A stretch of 64,000 bases of DNA from Marinomonas phaeophyticola (GTDB lineage Bacteria; Pseudomonadota; Gammaproteobacteria; Pseudomonadales; Marinomonadaceae), in the NCBI RefSeq assembly GCF_026966905.1, contig NZ_JAPUBN010000017.1, positions 179,358-243,357 on the forward strand, given 5' to 3'. A model generated the notes under the pieces. The model made no database searches. It had not been told where the DNA came from and saw only the letters and a program-made list of their open reading frames with translations. The position numbers and the translations under genes were made by a program. Positions 49,672-59,405 of this stretch are shown piece after piece (position 1 is the first letter of the stretch; each line of letters begins with the position of its first letter).

Positions 49672-52600
49672 CTACGTTGAAACGAAAACTTTCAGTTCAA
49701 CATCATTATTATGTGCCGTCGCCAACCAACTATTTAATAATTGAAAAGCTTGTAAAGTTTCACCATTTGCCTGCGCGCCCAATCTTAATTGCCGCTCAAA
49801 ATGACTCGCAGAAAAGCTATTTGCAGCGACGATCCAAATTTCTTTTTTTACTGCTGTTGAGCGCCTTCTTGCAGCAACTGTATCCCATAGGTCATTTAGT
49901 TTTTCTAGCCTTTCCTGCCCATTTTGAGCCGTAAACGTAGCACCTTGGAAAATTCTAATTCTTTCCGGAATATTTAGGGGATCATTTGGACTAGGCCATG
50001 GTGTATGGAGCCTACTCCAATTTGAAGGCTTCAGTTCAGTATTCCCACTGATTAGCATTTCAATGTTTTTAATGGCTTGGGAGCCAACCTCTGCAAGTGC
50101 ACCTGCCGAAGATTCTGGTTTTTTTGTAGCTTTGCCACATTTAGCGTGAACGAAAGCCAATTTATTTTTTGACGAAACTATGAAGTCAGCAGGCTCAGTT
50201 CCCATATCCGTGTTAATCAATAAATCGGCTTCGGGTATGTAGGAAGCAAATGGACCTAATTGATTTTTTGTTGGGTTGGCTAAGCCATTAGCTTTTATTT
50301 GGTCCACTAAATAGAAAATTGAGTCCGGACTAAAGTCTCCATTAACAACTTGATGGGCACCATTTTGATATCCTTTCTCATCTAAACCTTCACCAATAAG
50401 AGACTCTAGCCCGATAACAACATTGGCAAGGTTGGAAGTACCTAATTCAAAACTATCAGCCACAGGAAGCGTTAATTGATAGAACTTACCGTTTGAAAAA
50501 CTTATACCATTGGCTAAAAGAGCTTTATGTAAATGCTCGTTAAGAAAGTCAGTTATGTCTTGGTATTCCTCACCTTCAAGTAAGTATAGTATTTCCGTTT
50601 CTGGTGTAATTTCTAGACAAGGTTCATCTTGCTTAAAGTTAACTAAGACTCTACTTTCTTCAATACCACCAACAAGTAAAGCGCCGTTTTCATAATTTAA
50701 ATACAAAAACGAGTTATCGATTGTATATAGCTCTTCGTTTATCAAAATACTTATCGGAGACTCAAACTCTGTTAAATCAAAAATCAAACTTTGAGCTTCA
50801 AAGTTTTCATCAACAGATATTGGCTTTGCATATGAATGTACCAAGGCGTTATTTATATTAATATTCGCAGATATAGCGCTATCCATTTCTGTAAGCCAAT
50901 CATTAAGTTCATCCAAAGTAAACGATGACTCCTTTTGATCTGAAATTCGCCCAGAATCCGCGCCTACATAATAACTACCTTTCGGTTTATTATATTGGTC
51001 ATAGGTATCACAACGCATTGTGGCTGACCGATATGAGGCATTAGCTTGCATGTCAGCCATTTGCTCTAAATTTCGTCCTTTTACTGCAATGCTTTCTGGA
51101 CGTTTTCTAGCAGAGCTAATCGATTTACTACTCGCTTCTTTAGTCGAAGATGATTCACCTAATGACATTACGTTAAGCAGTTTATCGAGAGACACCGCAG
51201 AACCGAATTTTAATTTTTTCTCACCATTAAATCTTCGGCCTCGGCTATCATAAATTGCAACAACGCTGTTCGAGAGCTGTTTATACAATGTTATTTCAAG
51301 TGAAGGTTCAAAGAAAAACTGGTCGGTTAAAAACCGAGACTTGTTGAATGCGATTGATATAACACCATGAATACCTGATTCTGTAGAAAACACTCTCGCG
51401 AGTTCACCAGCATTATTACATCGCCAATATAAATGATCTGATAAAAGCTTAATGCTGAATCCCTGAGACTGATTCAAGAAACAAATTGATGCCGTTGGAA
51501 TATTCAGAGAGCTTTCCGGCTCGAAGGTATTCAGATTAAACTTACTTACAAAGCGGTTACCGTAATAACTAACATCAGGAAATGCTTCTAAATAACGCTC
51601 AATCAATTTATTACTGTCTAGTGATGCTATGAATTTTTTAACTGAATCAGCACTATCTAGTGAGCGATCAAACTTTCGGTAGTTTTGCCACATTTGGCTA
51701 TTTGCATCACTCTCAATTTCCAAAATTATAGGCTCAATATCACCATATAGACGAACTACTCTTCCGATTGTTTGAACTAGCTCCCTTCCACTATTCACGG
51801 CATAAGCCAAAACCAATAATTTAGCTTCAGGAATATCGACTCCTTCGTCCAATTTACGCTGGTGAATAATGACTTGATAATCTGAACCTTTAAGGTTCGC
51901 TGGTACGGAAACTCTTACATTGTCTCGTTCATCTTTAGTGAATTGTTCATGTATTGCTAAAACTGAAAAGTCGTCGTTTAGCAAATCGTAAAAGCTATTA
52001 ATAGCTTCGAACTTTTCACACTTGATAATGCACTTTGTGCCGTCATTCTCTTTTAAGAACTGTGTGATTTTTTGGCTTAATTCAGCTAAGGCTATCGATT
52101 CAAAAGTTGGTTCTTTTAAAACACCATCTGTAAGTGCTCTTTCAAAGGTATAAATATAACTCGCGTCTTCGGTAACATCGAATTGGTATAAATCATTCCT
52201 GTAAGGAGTAGCTGTTATAACAACTTTATGAGCATCAATTCCACGCACCAATGTGCTCCATACTGGAGAAGGTTCAGCGTGTCCCTCATCAATAATAAGG
52301 TCAATATCTTGCTTTAATCGCTCAAGTTGATTGCTATCAAAGGTTTGCAATTTTTGGAATGTAGAAACGTAAACACCATTTTTAGATGTATCGTTCACAT
52401 CGCTGTAAACAGTCTTACGTTTTATTACCTCGCCTTCAACACGATCACTGCAGAACTTTCCGTCTATTTCTTTAAAAAGTTGATCACACACAGCACGTCG
52501 GTGACATAAAACCAACACCCGTTTTTGTGTTGCTTTGTGAGCTACAATACTTATTACACCTGATTTCCCTGCACCTGTTGGTAAGCTAATCAGGCAAGAG

Positions 52601-52719
52601 TTCGCTTTTTCATTTAGCGGTTTTTTTAAGTAACTTAGCGCCGTTTGAATACTTTCTTGCTGGCAGTGCCTAAGACTTTGCCACAAATCTTCATTAACTG
52701 AGAAACCACTAACATTCAT
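49672..52719 (-). CDS. SF2 helicase with nuclease-like C-terminus
   Basis: This 1015-residue protein has Walker A SLPTGAGKSGV (about 44-54), DEGH box LIIDEGHAEPS (about 137-147), TATPYRND, and helicase motif VI (TIGRVVRLYG). The middle 500 residues are unfamiliar. Around 860-890 ADFIVSSKNKLAFVHAK resembles a diverged PD-(D/E)XK. It is a likely DNA translocase/nuclease of the defence operon. Confidence 0.8.
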   Translation of the reverse strand: MNVSGFSVNEDLWQSLRHCQQESIQTALSYLKKPLNEKANSCLISLPTGAGKSGVISIVAHKATQKRVLVLCHRRAVCDQLFKEIDGKFCSDRVEGEVIKRKTVYSDVNDTSKNGVYVSTFQKLQTFDSNQLERLKQDIDLIIDEGHAEPSPVWSTLVRGIDAHKVVITATPYRNDLYQFDVTEDASYIYTFERALTDGVLKEPTFESIALAELSQKITQFLKENDGTKCIIKCEKFEAINSFYDLLNDDFSVLAIHEQFTKDERDNVRVSVPANLKGSDYQVIIHQRKLDEGVDIPEAKLLVLAYAVNSGRELVQTIGRVVRLYGDIEPIILEIESDANSQMWQNYRKFDRSLDSADSVKKFIASLDSNKLIERYLEAFPDVSYYGNRFVSKFNLNTFEPESSLNIPTASICFLNQSQGFSIKLLSDHLYWRCNNAGELARVFSTESGIHGVISIAFNKSRFLTDQFFFEPSLEITLYKQLSNSVVAIYDSRGRRFNGEKKLKFGSAVSLDKLLNVMSLGESSSTKEASSKSISSARKRPESIAVKGRNLEQMADMQANASYRSATMRCDTYDQYNKPKGSYYVGADSGRISDQKESSFTLDELNDWLTEMDSAISANININNALVHSYAKPISVDENFEAQSLIFDLTEFESPISILINEELYTIDNSFLYLNYENGALLVGGIEESRVLVNFKQDEPCLEITPETEILYLLEGEEYQDITDFLNEHLHKALLANGISFSNGKFYQLTLPVADSFELGTSNLANVVIGLESLIGEGLDEKGYQNGAHQVVNGDFSPDSIFYLVDQIKANGLANPTKNQLGPFASYIPEADLLINTDMGTEPADFIVSSKNKLAFVHAKCGKATKKPESSAGALAEVGSQAIKNIEMLISGNTELKPSNWSRLHTPWPSPNDPLNIPERIRIFQGATFTAQNGQERLEKLNDLWDTVAARRRSTAVKKEIWIVAANSFSASHFERQLRLGAQANGETLQAFQLLNSWLATAHNNDVELKVFVST

Positions 52720-52753
52720 TTAAACGTCCTTGTTATTATTTTTATAAATAGCG

Positions 52754-53890
52754 TTATAACTCGCCTGCAAAGGCTTTTTGGCTTAGTGAGTTGAATTCTG
52801 TGTCGCTTAACTCACACGAGTTTTTAACTTTAACTTTTAATTGTTCTACTTTGTGTACCAACGAAATATACTGTTGCTGCATTTCTAATGGAGGAACAAT
52901 GAAACCAAACTCCTTGAAGGTGCTCATTGGTGGAAAGTTTGGTACACCACTTCCTCTGTTGTCACCAAAAAATTCTCTTTTAAAATTAGGATGGGTAAAA
53001 ATGCTGACAAACATTTCGTTTAACATTTTAGACTCATCCAATTTAACTTTAAGTAATGCTTGATTTATTATTCCTTTCGGGCTTCCTTTTGGAACAATTG
53101 CCAATCGACCTAAATTAACACCTGAACAACTAATAATAATGTCACCCTCGCCTACATCAAATGCCTTGAGTTCTTGATATTTTTCCTCATCAATAAAGTA
53201 TCTAGCAAATGTAAAGTCATTATTTAGCGCATGGTACTGCTCATATACTAAATAACCGCTATCAACGAAAGCCTCCTTCTTTAAGGCTCCACCAAAAGGA
53301 CCTCTTTTCAGTGAATATTTATCGCTTGATGCTAATTCAACAATATTTTTAACTTCCCAGCCCTTTGGGTTGGTGACGGGATCACCAAACATGTCTAAAA
53401 ACACGGAGCGTAGGAAGTCGTCGGCGAGTTGGATGGCTTGCTGGCGCTTGCGGCGGATGGCGTCGGCTTTGTCGAGGATGGCGGCGATGCGTTTTTGCTC
53501 TTCCAGTGGAGGGAGTGGGATTACGGCTCCATAAAAGTCATCACGATTGAGCCCAGGTATAGATGTTGTAATGGTTCTACTTCTTAGATCTGCTTTTTTT
53601 AATGCATAAAATAAGTAGCGCAAATCCAGTTTCTCAGGTTGTAAAACCTGCAAATAATATGCTGTATCAATTACCCATCCACCATTTTCAGCCCATACTA
53701 TTTTACCTACAGAGCCCTTACGACCAACAATGAGGGTGCTTTCATAAGTAAGAGCACCATCATGCTTCCCCACCAGACCGGAACTTCCGTATACGTCAAA
53801 TATTCCGGATTCGTTTCTATTTTCTTTTTTTAAAGCTTTACCATAATGGGCGATAACTAGCCCCCCCAACTTCACCATCGGCCATGTCAT
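52754..53890 (-). CDS. hsdS: Type I restriction specificity subunit HsdS
   Basis: This 378-residue protein has two target-recognition domains (about 5-120 and 180-310), each followed by the conserved helix (PLPPLEEQKRIAAILDKADAI and VPPLEMQQQYISLV). It determines the bipartite DNA site. It overlaps hsdM by 4 bases (ATGA). Confidence 0.93.
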   Translation of the reverse strand: MTWPMVKLGGLVIAHYGKALKKENRNESGIFDVYGSSGLVGKHDGALTYESTLIVGRKGSVGKIVWAENGGWVIDTAYYLQVLQPEKLDLRYLFYALKKADLRSRTITTSIPGLNRDDFYGAVIPLPPLEEQKRIAAILDKADAIRRKRQQAIQLADDFLRSVFLDMFGDPVTNPKGWEVKNIVELASSDKYSLKRGPFGGALKKEAFVDSGYLVYEQYHALNNDFTFARYFIDEEKYQELKAFDVGEGDIIISCSGVNLGRLAIVPKGSPKGIINQALLKVKLDESKMLNEMFVSIFTHPNFKREFFGDNRGSGVPNFPPMSTFKEFGFIVPPLEMQQQYISLVHKVEQLKVKVKNSCELSDTEFNSLSQKAFAGEL

Positions 53891-55485
53891 AACATCTCCT
53901 CCAGTTCTTTCAGGTCTGCCATGATGTCGTTTTCTAACGCCATGAGTTTGCCGAGGATGACTTTCGGGTCTTCGTATTGCTCTTCTTCATACACCACTTC
54001 TTTATAGCGGTTGATGGAGAGGTCGTATTTGTTGCTAGCAATGTCAGCAGCATCGACCACGAAGGCTTTTTCTGTTTTAGTACCAAATTGCTCGTTTATT
54101 TGTTCTACGGTGGCATTGTCGAGTACCAGCTGACGATAGGATTTCCATTTCTCGATGGCGTCTGGCAGGTCGTTGCTGCCTTCGCCTTTTAATGGGGCGC
54201 GTTTATCATCTAGGGAATAGCCGTCGGCTTGTAAGTCGTAGAACCAGACGCGTTCGGTGGTGCCGCCTTTGGTAAAAAGTAGAATGGCGGTGCTGACGCC
54301 GGCGTAGGGTTTAAATACGCCGCTGGGTAAGCTGATGATGCCTTCGAGTTGGTTGTTTTCAATCAGTTCTTGGCGTAGCTGTTGGTGGGCTTTGGAGGAG
54401 CCAAATAATACGCCATCGGGTACGATGACGGCGGCGCGGCCACCAAGTTTTAGGGAACGTAAAATGTGTGCGACGAACAGCAGCTCGGTCTTTTTGGTTT
54501 TCACCATACTGAGCAGTTCGGGGTTGGTGTTGGTTTCATCTAGGCTGCCTTTAAAGGGCGGGTTCGCTAAGATGATATCAAAGTAGTTTTCTTCCTGTTT
54601 GGGGAAGTTCTCACGGATGGATTTATTCAAAGTGTCTTGATACACCACATTAGAGCCGTTTACCCCGTGTAACATCATGTTCATGCTGGAAACGCGCAGC
54701 ATGGTGGTGTCGAAGTCAAACCCCCAGAACATGTCATCACTGATGTGTTCTCGATAATTTTCTAGCTTGTCGCCTGGGTAATGTTTATTACCTTCTTCGT
54801 CGGTCCAGATGCTTTCTGGGCTGGTGTGCTGGCGATTGAGGTATTCCATGGTGCGCGCTAAAAACCCGGCCGTACCACATGACGGATCACAAATGGTGTC
54901 CCAGGGTTGCGGATCGATGATTTCGATCATGGCGTCGATGATGTGGCGCGGGGTACGAAACTGGCCATTAATGCCCGCTGTGGTGAGCTTGCTAAGTAGG
55001 TATTCGTAAATGTCGCCTTTTACGTCGCTTTGGTTAAGCGGTAAGGAATCGACCATTTCCAATGCGGCCACCAGCACGGATTCGTTTTTGATTTCTAGAT
55101 CAGCGTCTTCCATGTAGTCACTGATGTGGCCCATGGCTTTGACTGGGGAGTTCTCTTCGGCTTGGTCTATGTCGGCCACGTCGCCCAGTTTGGAAAAGTA
55201 CGGGTAGACTTCGTTTTTCAGGTGTTTGTGCAGCGCTTTGCCGGATAAGTTTTTGAAGTTTTTCCAACGCAGTAATTGACCTTCCTTGGTATCCGGAAAA
55301 AGACGGACAAAGGCTTTGCCAGTGCGGTTGGCTTTGCGTTCTTCCGCTTCTTCTTGCATATCGAGCATACGGGCAAACATGAGGTAACTGATCTGTTCAA
55401 TCACGGTCAAGGGGTTAGTAATGCCCCCTGTCCAGAATTTTTCCCATAGTTTGTCGATGTCGTTACGGATTGGTCCAGTTAACAT
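53887..55485 (-). CDS. hsdM: Type I DNA methyltransferase subunit HsdM
   Basis: This 532-residue protein has the SAM motif [11 protein letters not shown], the catalytic NPPF motif ([10 protein letters not shown]) and an N-terminal HsdM domain. It makes N6-methyladenine at the site chosen by HsdS. Codon use and GC content look higher than in the flanking genes, which suggests a separate origin. Confidence 0.95.
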   Translation of the reverse strand: MLTGPIRNDIDKLWEKFWTGGITNPLTVIEQISYLMFARMLDMQEEAEERKANRTGKAFVRLFPDTKEGQLLRWKNFKNLSGKALHKHLKNEVYPYFSKLGDVADIDQAEENSPVKAMGHISDYMEDADLEIKNESVLVAALEMVDSLPLNQSDVKGDIYEYLLSKLTTAGINGQFRTPRHIIDAMIEIIDPQPWDTICDPSCGTAGFLARTMEYLNRQHTSPESIWTDEEGNKHYPGDKLENYREHISDDMFWGFDFDTTMLRVSSMNMMLHGVNGSNVVYQDTLNKSIRENFPKQEENYFDIILANPPFKGSLDETNTNPELLSMVKTKKTELLFVAHILRSLKLGGRAAVIVPDGVLFGSSKAHQQLRQELIENNQLEGIISLPSGVFKPYAGVSTAILLFTKGGTTERVWFYDLQADGYSLDDKRAPLKGEGSNDLPDAIEKWKSYRQLVLDNATVEQINEQFGTKTEKAFVVDAADIASNKYDLSINRYKEVVYEEEQYEDPKVILGKLMALENDIMADLKELEEML

Positions 55486-55509
55486 AAGGTCTCTCTTGTA
55501 TATCGTGTT

Positions 55510-55989
55510 TTAAGCGGAAGTCGATTGATACGACGCGCGTTGCTCTTGGATTCGTAGTACAAGCTCGCGCTCTCGTTCAAGCTCTTGTTGCAATTCTTCT
55601 TCAGTGGGTAAGGTCTATGCATACCACATACGCGCTGATGAATTTTCAATGCGTATCAGCACGTTGCAATGCGTCCAGCTCAATTTGGAACGCACTGCGT
55701 TCCAAATTGGGTTTTGCTGATAAAACATACGCATATTTCTTAAATTACGAGCATCAAAACCTTTACCAAACTCGTCTGTCAATCGTTTGGAAAGCTGTTG
55801 CAGTTGCTGTTTGCCATATACCGCCCGCGCTTGGCCTTGTTGCTCATGTTCCACTATCAAACGACCAATTTCCCAATAGGTCGACACCATTTGGTGGTTA
55901 ACGACTTGCTTGACGTGTTGACGCGCCAGCTGAATAACGGTGGTGATAGCTTGGTAAAGATTACCGGGGAGAAGCTCTTTATCGGTCAT
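55510..55989 (-). pseudogene. DUF1016 (YhcG-like) nuclease remnant
   Basis: The N-terminal DUF1016 domain (MTDKELLPGNLYQAITTVIQ to SARMWYA) reads from 55989 to a TAG at 55615. Without a frame change it continues TLPTEEELQQELERERELV to TAA at 55510, the C-terminal tail of this family. The catalytic PD-(D/E)XK region between them is deleted. It overlaps hsdR by 11 bases. Confidence 0.8.
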
Positions 55990-58900
55990 GCTGAACATCC
56001 TGTTTGATAAAGGGTCGTAGTACGGATACAAGGTCGTCTACGTCGGTGTCTTTAAATACGCCATCGACGCCATTGGGATTAACGCTGGTAAACGGTGCTT
56101 CGTAGAGTTTGGCTATGTCGATGAAGCCGTAGTTGGTGATGTAGGTTTTGAGCAAGTCCATAAACCGCACTTGCTGCGAGGTAAGATTCGGGTGGCGATG
56201 CACAAAGTCGGTGAAGTGTTCACTGACTTTTTCTGGCTCAAGTCCCACCAACTCTTGCAAAGTGATGTGCAGTTGATCCGCTGTACGACCATAAAACGCG
56301 TTCAGGGTATCCAAACTGACGGTCGGGTGCGTGGTTAAAATGGTTGAGGTTAGATTTTTTAGGTCATCTTCCGAAACAGCCTCATGGGCTTTGATTTTTT
56401 GTAAAATCGGATTCGTCGCGACTAAATTGTCTAGCAGCTCTTTGGCTCGGCGACGGTAAACACTGACTTCGTCTTTGTTGTACAGTTTATGCTCGCGCAC
56501 TTCTGTCACCACTTTGCCATCTTGAGTGCGGGTTTTCAGTGGATCTTTGCCCGCTGTGGATTCGCTTTGGCGGAACTTCATAATACTGCGTAACTGAGTC
56601 CGTGCGTTTTCTAGCTTAGCGACACTAGGAGTTTGCCAAAATTCAGCGCTGTTCACTTCGTCGATGATGGCTTGCTTTTGGCGAACCGCTTGGATATTTA
56701 CCGCTAAGGTAGATATTTGCTCGATTAAGGTGTCGCGGCCATCTTCAAAGCTTGCCGACTGCTCAATAAAGCTGGTTTCCACCGCCGCCATCAAACGATC
56801 CAATTGCGTTGCATGCTTATCTTTCAGGGGGCGAACCGCCATTAGTGGCGCTATGGTGTCAGACAATACATGCTGCGTAGTGGCATTCAGCTTCTGCAAG
56901 CTATCGGTTTGCAGAAGCGTATCTACTTGTCGCAACGCTTTACGAACCGCCACACTGTCTCTTGGTAAGTCAGCAATATCCGCTTTAATGAGTTCAATCG
57001 CGCTATCAAAGCCTTCTCGGTGGTTATGCTTAAGGGCTTGAATCGCGAGATTGACACGAGCCTCGAAACAGGTTTGCAGTAAGGGCTTGCCACCCACATC
57101 TTGAGGTTCTTTGTATTCTTGTTCAAAAAAGTCAAAATTACCGTAGTGATCAAAAATCAAAAATTCCGTTTTGTCTTTGCCTTTACCAAACAAGTTTTTA
57201 CATAAACGTGTTCCTCGGCCAATCATCTGCCAGAATTTGACCGATGATTTAACGGTTTTCGCAAAGACCAGGTTTACCACTTCAGGCACGTCGATACCCG
57301 TATCCAGCATGTCGACCGAAATGGCGATACGAAAATCGTTGTCGCCTTTTTTAAACTCTTTTATCAAGCTCTCGACGTGGGAAACCTTGTTGTGAATGAC
57401 TTTGCAGACTTTATTGCCATATTGTGGGTAGAGCTTGCAGAATAATTTCTCTAAATGTTCTGCATGTTTTTGGTTATTCGCAAAGACAATCGTTTTGCCC
57501 ACTAGGGAGTTAGTTTCATCCTTGATGCCATAATTCATCAAGTTTTCAAGAATCTCTTGGTCGGTTTTTTCACTGAAGATTTTACGACCTATGTCTTTGC
57601 CTTGGTACGAGGCATTTTGCGCTTCGTCAGAACCCAGGTCGTCTTCTAGCTGGCGCTTTTGAGCATCGGTTAAGTCGTTGTAGTGAATACCATCACGAAG
57701 AAACTCTGTGGTGACGTCTTTGACTTTGAAATCCACTAAATAAGGTGGCTCATGTTCGATGGCTTCTTTTAAGCCAAACTGATACGTTGGGTCCGTGGTT
57801 TCACAGCCAAACATATCAAAGGTATTACGACTGATAAACGTTACTGGCGTGGCGGTTAAACCCACCTGTAACGCATCAAAATAATCAAAAATATCACGAT
57901 AGCGGTTGTAGATACTGCGGTGACTTTCATCGGCAATGATGAGGTCAAAGAAGCCCACATCGAGCTGAGCAAAGCGGTTCATCATGCCAGGATAAGTGGA
58001 CACGTAAATACGCGCGTTTTCGTCGATTTTATTGGTTTCGCCGATTTCACAGCGGGGCTCGCTGGGCAAATTGGTTTTGAACGCTTCACTCGCTTGGGTA
58101 CGCAGCTCTTTGCGGTCACATAGAAAGAGTACGCGCTTGGCCCAACCGGCGTTTAACATCAAATCCGCCAACGCGATGGAAACACGGGTTTTGCCTGTGC
58201 CTGTCGCTTGGATAATCAAGGCTTTGCGGCGCTGTTCTTGGAAAGTATGGGCTACCGATTTAATGGCGTTGATCTGATATAAACGATCGGCGATCTTTAG
58301 GTTTGGGTTATTTTGCTCAAGCTGGTTATCACGGTATTGGCGTTGGTAAATCAGATAATCCAGACTGTCTTTACTGTAAAAGCCATAGACGATTCGCGGC
58401 GAATTGTATTGGGCGTCGTCCCAAATAAAGGTCTCATAGCCATTGGTGTAGAAAATCACTGGGCGCTGACCGAATTGCTGCTCAAGTGAATTGGCATACA
58501 GGCGAGCTTGTTCACGTCCCTCTTGATCCGAGCTACTGCTAGAGCGCTTCGCTTCGACGACAGCAAGAGGCTTGCCATCGCTGCCCCACAACACATAATC
58601 GACGTAGCCCTTACCGGATGGGTTATTTGGAAAAGCGACTTCCACTTCAATACCGACACTGTCTGGATCAGAAACGTTCCAGCCAGCTTGCACCAGCATG
58701 GCATCAATTAACAGCTTGCGGGTTTTCGCTTCGTTCCATTGCAGGCTATCGGCAACGGCTTCGCTTTCTTGCTTACGCTTCTGTTGATCAGGAAACGCTG
58801 GCGCATCGAGGTACTTTAGGTTTTTAGTGCGTTCTTTTTCAATCTGTTCGAGCAGTTCGTCATTGAGCTGTTTCTGCTTATCCAGTTCTTCTTTGTATTT

Positions 58901-59356
58901 ATTGATGGATCCAGACAAAGCAATGGCATCGGCACGATTGTCTTTTATGTCAATAAACGCAGGGATGCTTGCCTTTTTCTTCATGTAGTATTTGATGGCA
59001 AGGTAGCAGGCGAGCTGATGCGCCGTCCCCAGTGCCATAAGCGCGGTTCGTAAGTCCCCTTCCCCGCCATGTGCCGTTTCATTGCCTTGGGCACGTAGAT
59101 AATTCAACTGATGAACCAGTGGTTTTGTCACACAGTTTTGGAACACAGTGTCACGTACCATGGTGTTCAAGGTTGATTCAGGTAAACGAGGCAGGCACTC
59201 TTCTTTATAAATGGCCTTGGTTAGCTCTTCAGCAAAGGCACGAAGACGAGTCAAGGCACTACCTGGATCAATATGCAACACAGCCTCAGCCAAACCTGCT
59301 AGGTTGGCTAATACCTCGTTTTCAGGACGAAGAAACTCAAAGTTTTGTGATTTCAT
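55979..59356 (-). CDS. hsdR: Type I restriction endonuclease HsdR
   Basis: Starting at 59356 gives 1125 residues. Order of domains: a DUF4145 (HEPN-like) N-terminus, the nuclease (DYVLWGSDGKPLAVVEAK, about 255-275), SF2 motor with QATGTGKTR, IADESHRS and TATP, then RQ-rich C-terminus. It translocates and cuts unmodified DNA with HsdM2S. The longer start at 59374 would place the start codon next to the predicted transcription start. Confidence 0.94.
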   Translation of the reverse strand: MKSQNFEFLRPENEVLANLAGLAEAVLHIDPGSALTRLRAFAEELTKAIYKEECLPRLPESTLNTMVRDTVFQNCVTKPLVHQLNYLRAQGNETAHGGEGDLRTALMALGTAHQLACYLAIKYYMKKKASIPAFIDIKDNRADAIALSGSINKYKEELDKQKQLNDELLEQIEKERTKNLKYLDAPAFPDQQKRKQESEAVADSLQWNEAKTRKLLIDAMLVQAGWNVSDPDSVGIEVEVAFPNNPSGKGYVDYVLWGSDGKPLAVVEAKRSSSSSDQEGREQARLYANSLEQQFGQRPVIFYTNGYETFIWDDAQYNSPRIVYGFYSKDSLDYLIYQRQYRDNQLEQNNPNLKIADRLYQINAIKSVAHTFQEQRRKALIIQATGTGKTRVSIALADLMLNAGWAKRVLFLCDRKELRTQASEAFKTNLPSEPRCEIGETNKIDENARIYVSTYPGMMNRFAQLDVGFFDLIIADESHRSIYNRYRDIFDYFDALQVGLTATPVTFISRNTFDMFGCETTDPTYQFGLKEAIEHEPPYLVDFKVKDVTTEFLRDGIHYNDLTDAQKRQLEDDLGSDEAQNASYQGKDIGRKIFSEKTDQEILENLMNYGIKDETNSLVGKTIVFANNQKHAEHLEKLFCKLYPQYGNKVCKVIHNKVSHVESLIKEFKKGDNDFRIAISVDMLDTGIDVPEVVNLVFAKTVKSSVKFWQMIGRGTRLCKNLFGKGKDKTEFLIFDHYGNFDFFEQEYKEPQDVGGKPLLQTCFEARVNLAIQALKHNHREGFDSAIELIKADIADLPRDSVAVRKALRQVDTLLQTDSLQKLNATTQHVLSDTIAPLMAVRPLKDKHATQLDRLMAAVETSFIEQSASFEDGRDTLIEQISTLAVNIQAVRQKQAIIDEVNSAEFWQTPSVAKLENARTQLRSIMKFRQSESTAGKDPLKTRTQDGKVVTEVREHKLYNKDEVSVYRRRAKELLDNLVATNPILQKIKAHEAVSEDDLKNLTSTILTTHPTVSLDTLNAFYGRTADQLHITLQELVGLEPEKVSEHFTDFVHRHPNLTSQQVRFMDLLKTYITNYGFIDIAKLYEAPFTSVNPNGVDGVFKDTDVDDLVSVLRPFIKQDVQHDR

Positions 59357-59386
59357 AAATAATATTGTTCTCATACTCGTGTTATA

Positions 59387-59402
59387 GCGAAAGCTGTGCC
59401 AA
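59387..59402 (-). promoter_or_regulatory. Sigma54 (-24/-12) promoter before hsdR
   Basis: On the minus strand the sequence is TTGGCACAGCTTTCGCTAT. TGGCAC matches the -24 element, GG and GC are 10 bases apart, and the -12 is TCGC. It begins a few bases after the stop of the sigma54 activator gene and would drive hsdR from about 59375. Confidence 0.72.
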
Positions 59403-59405
59403 CTT

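Noticed and set aside
55681..55709. 29-base near-perfect palindrome in the DUF1016 remnant
   Set aside because: It lies in the conserved coding part (NPIWNAVRSKLSW) and is explained by codons, so I do not treat it as an inserted element.
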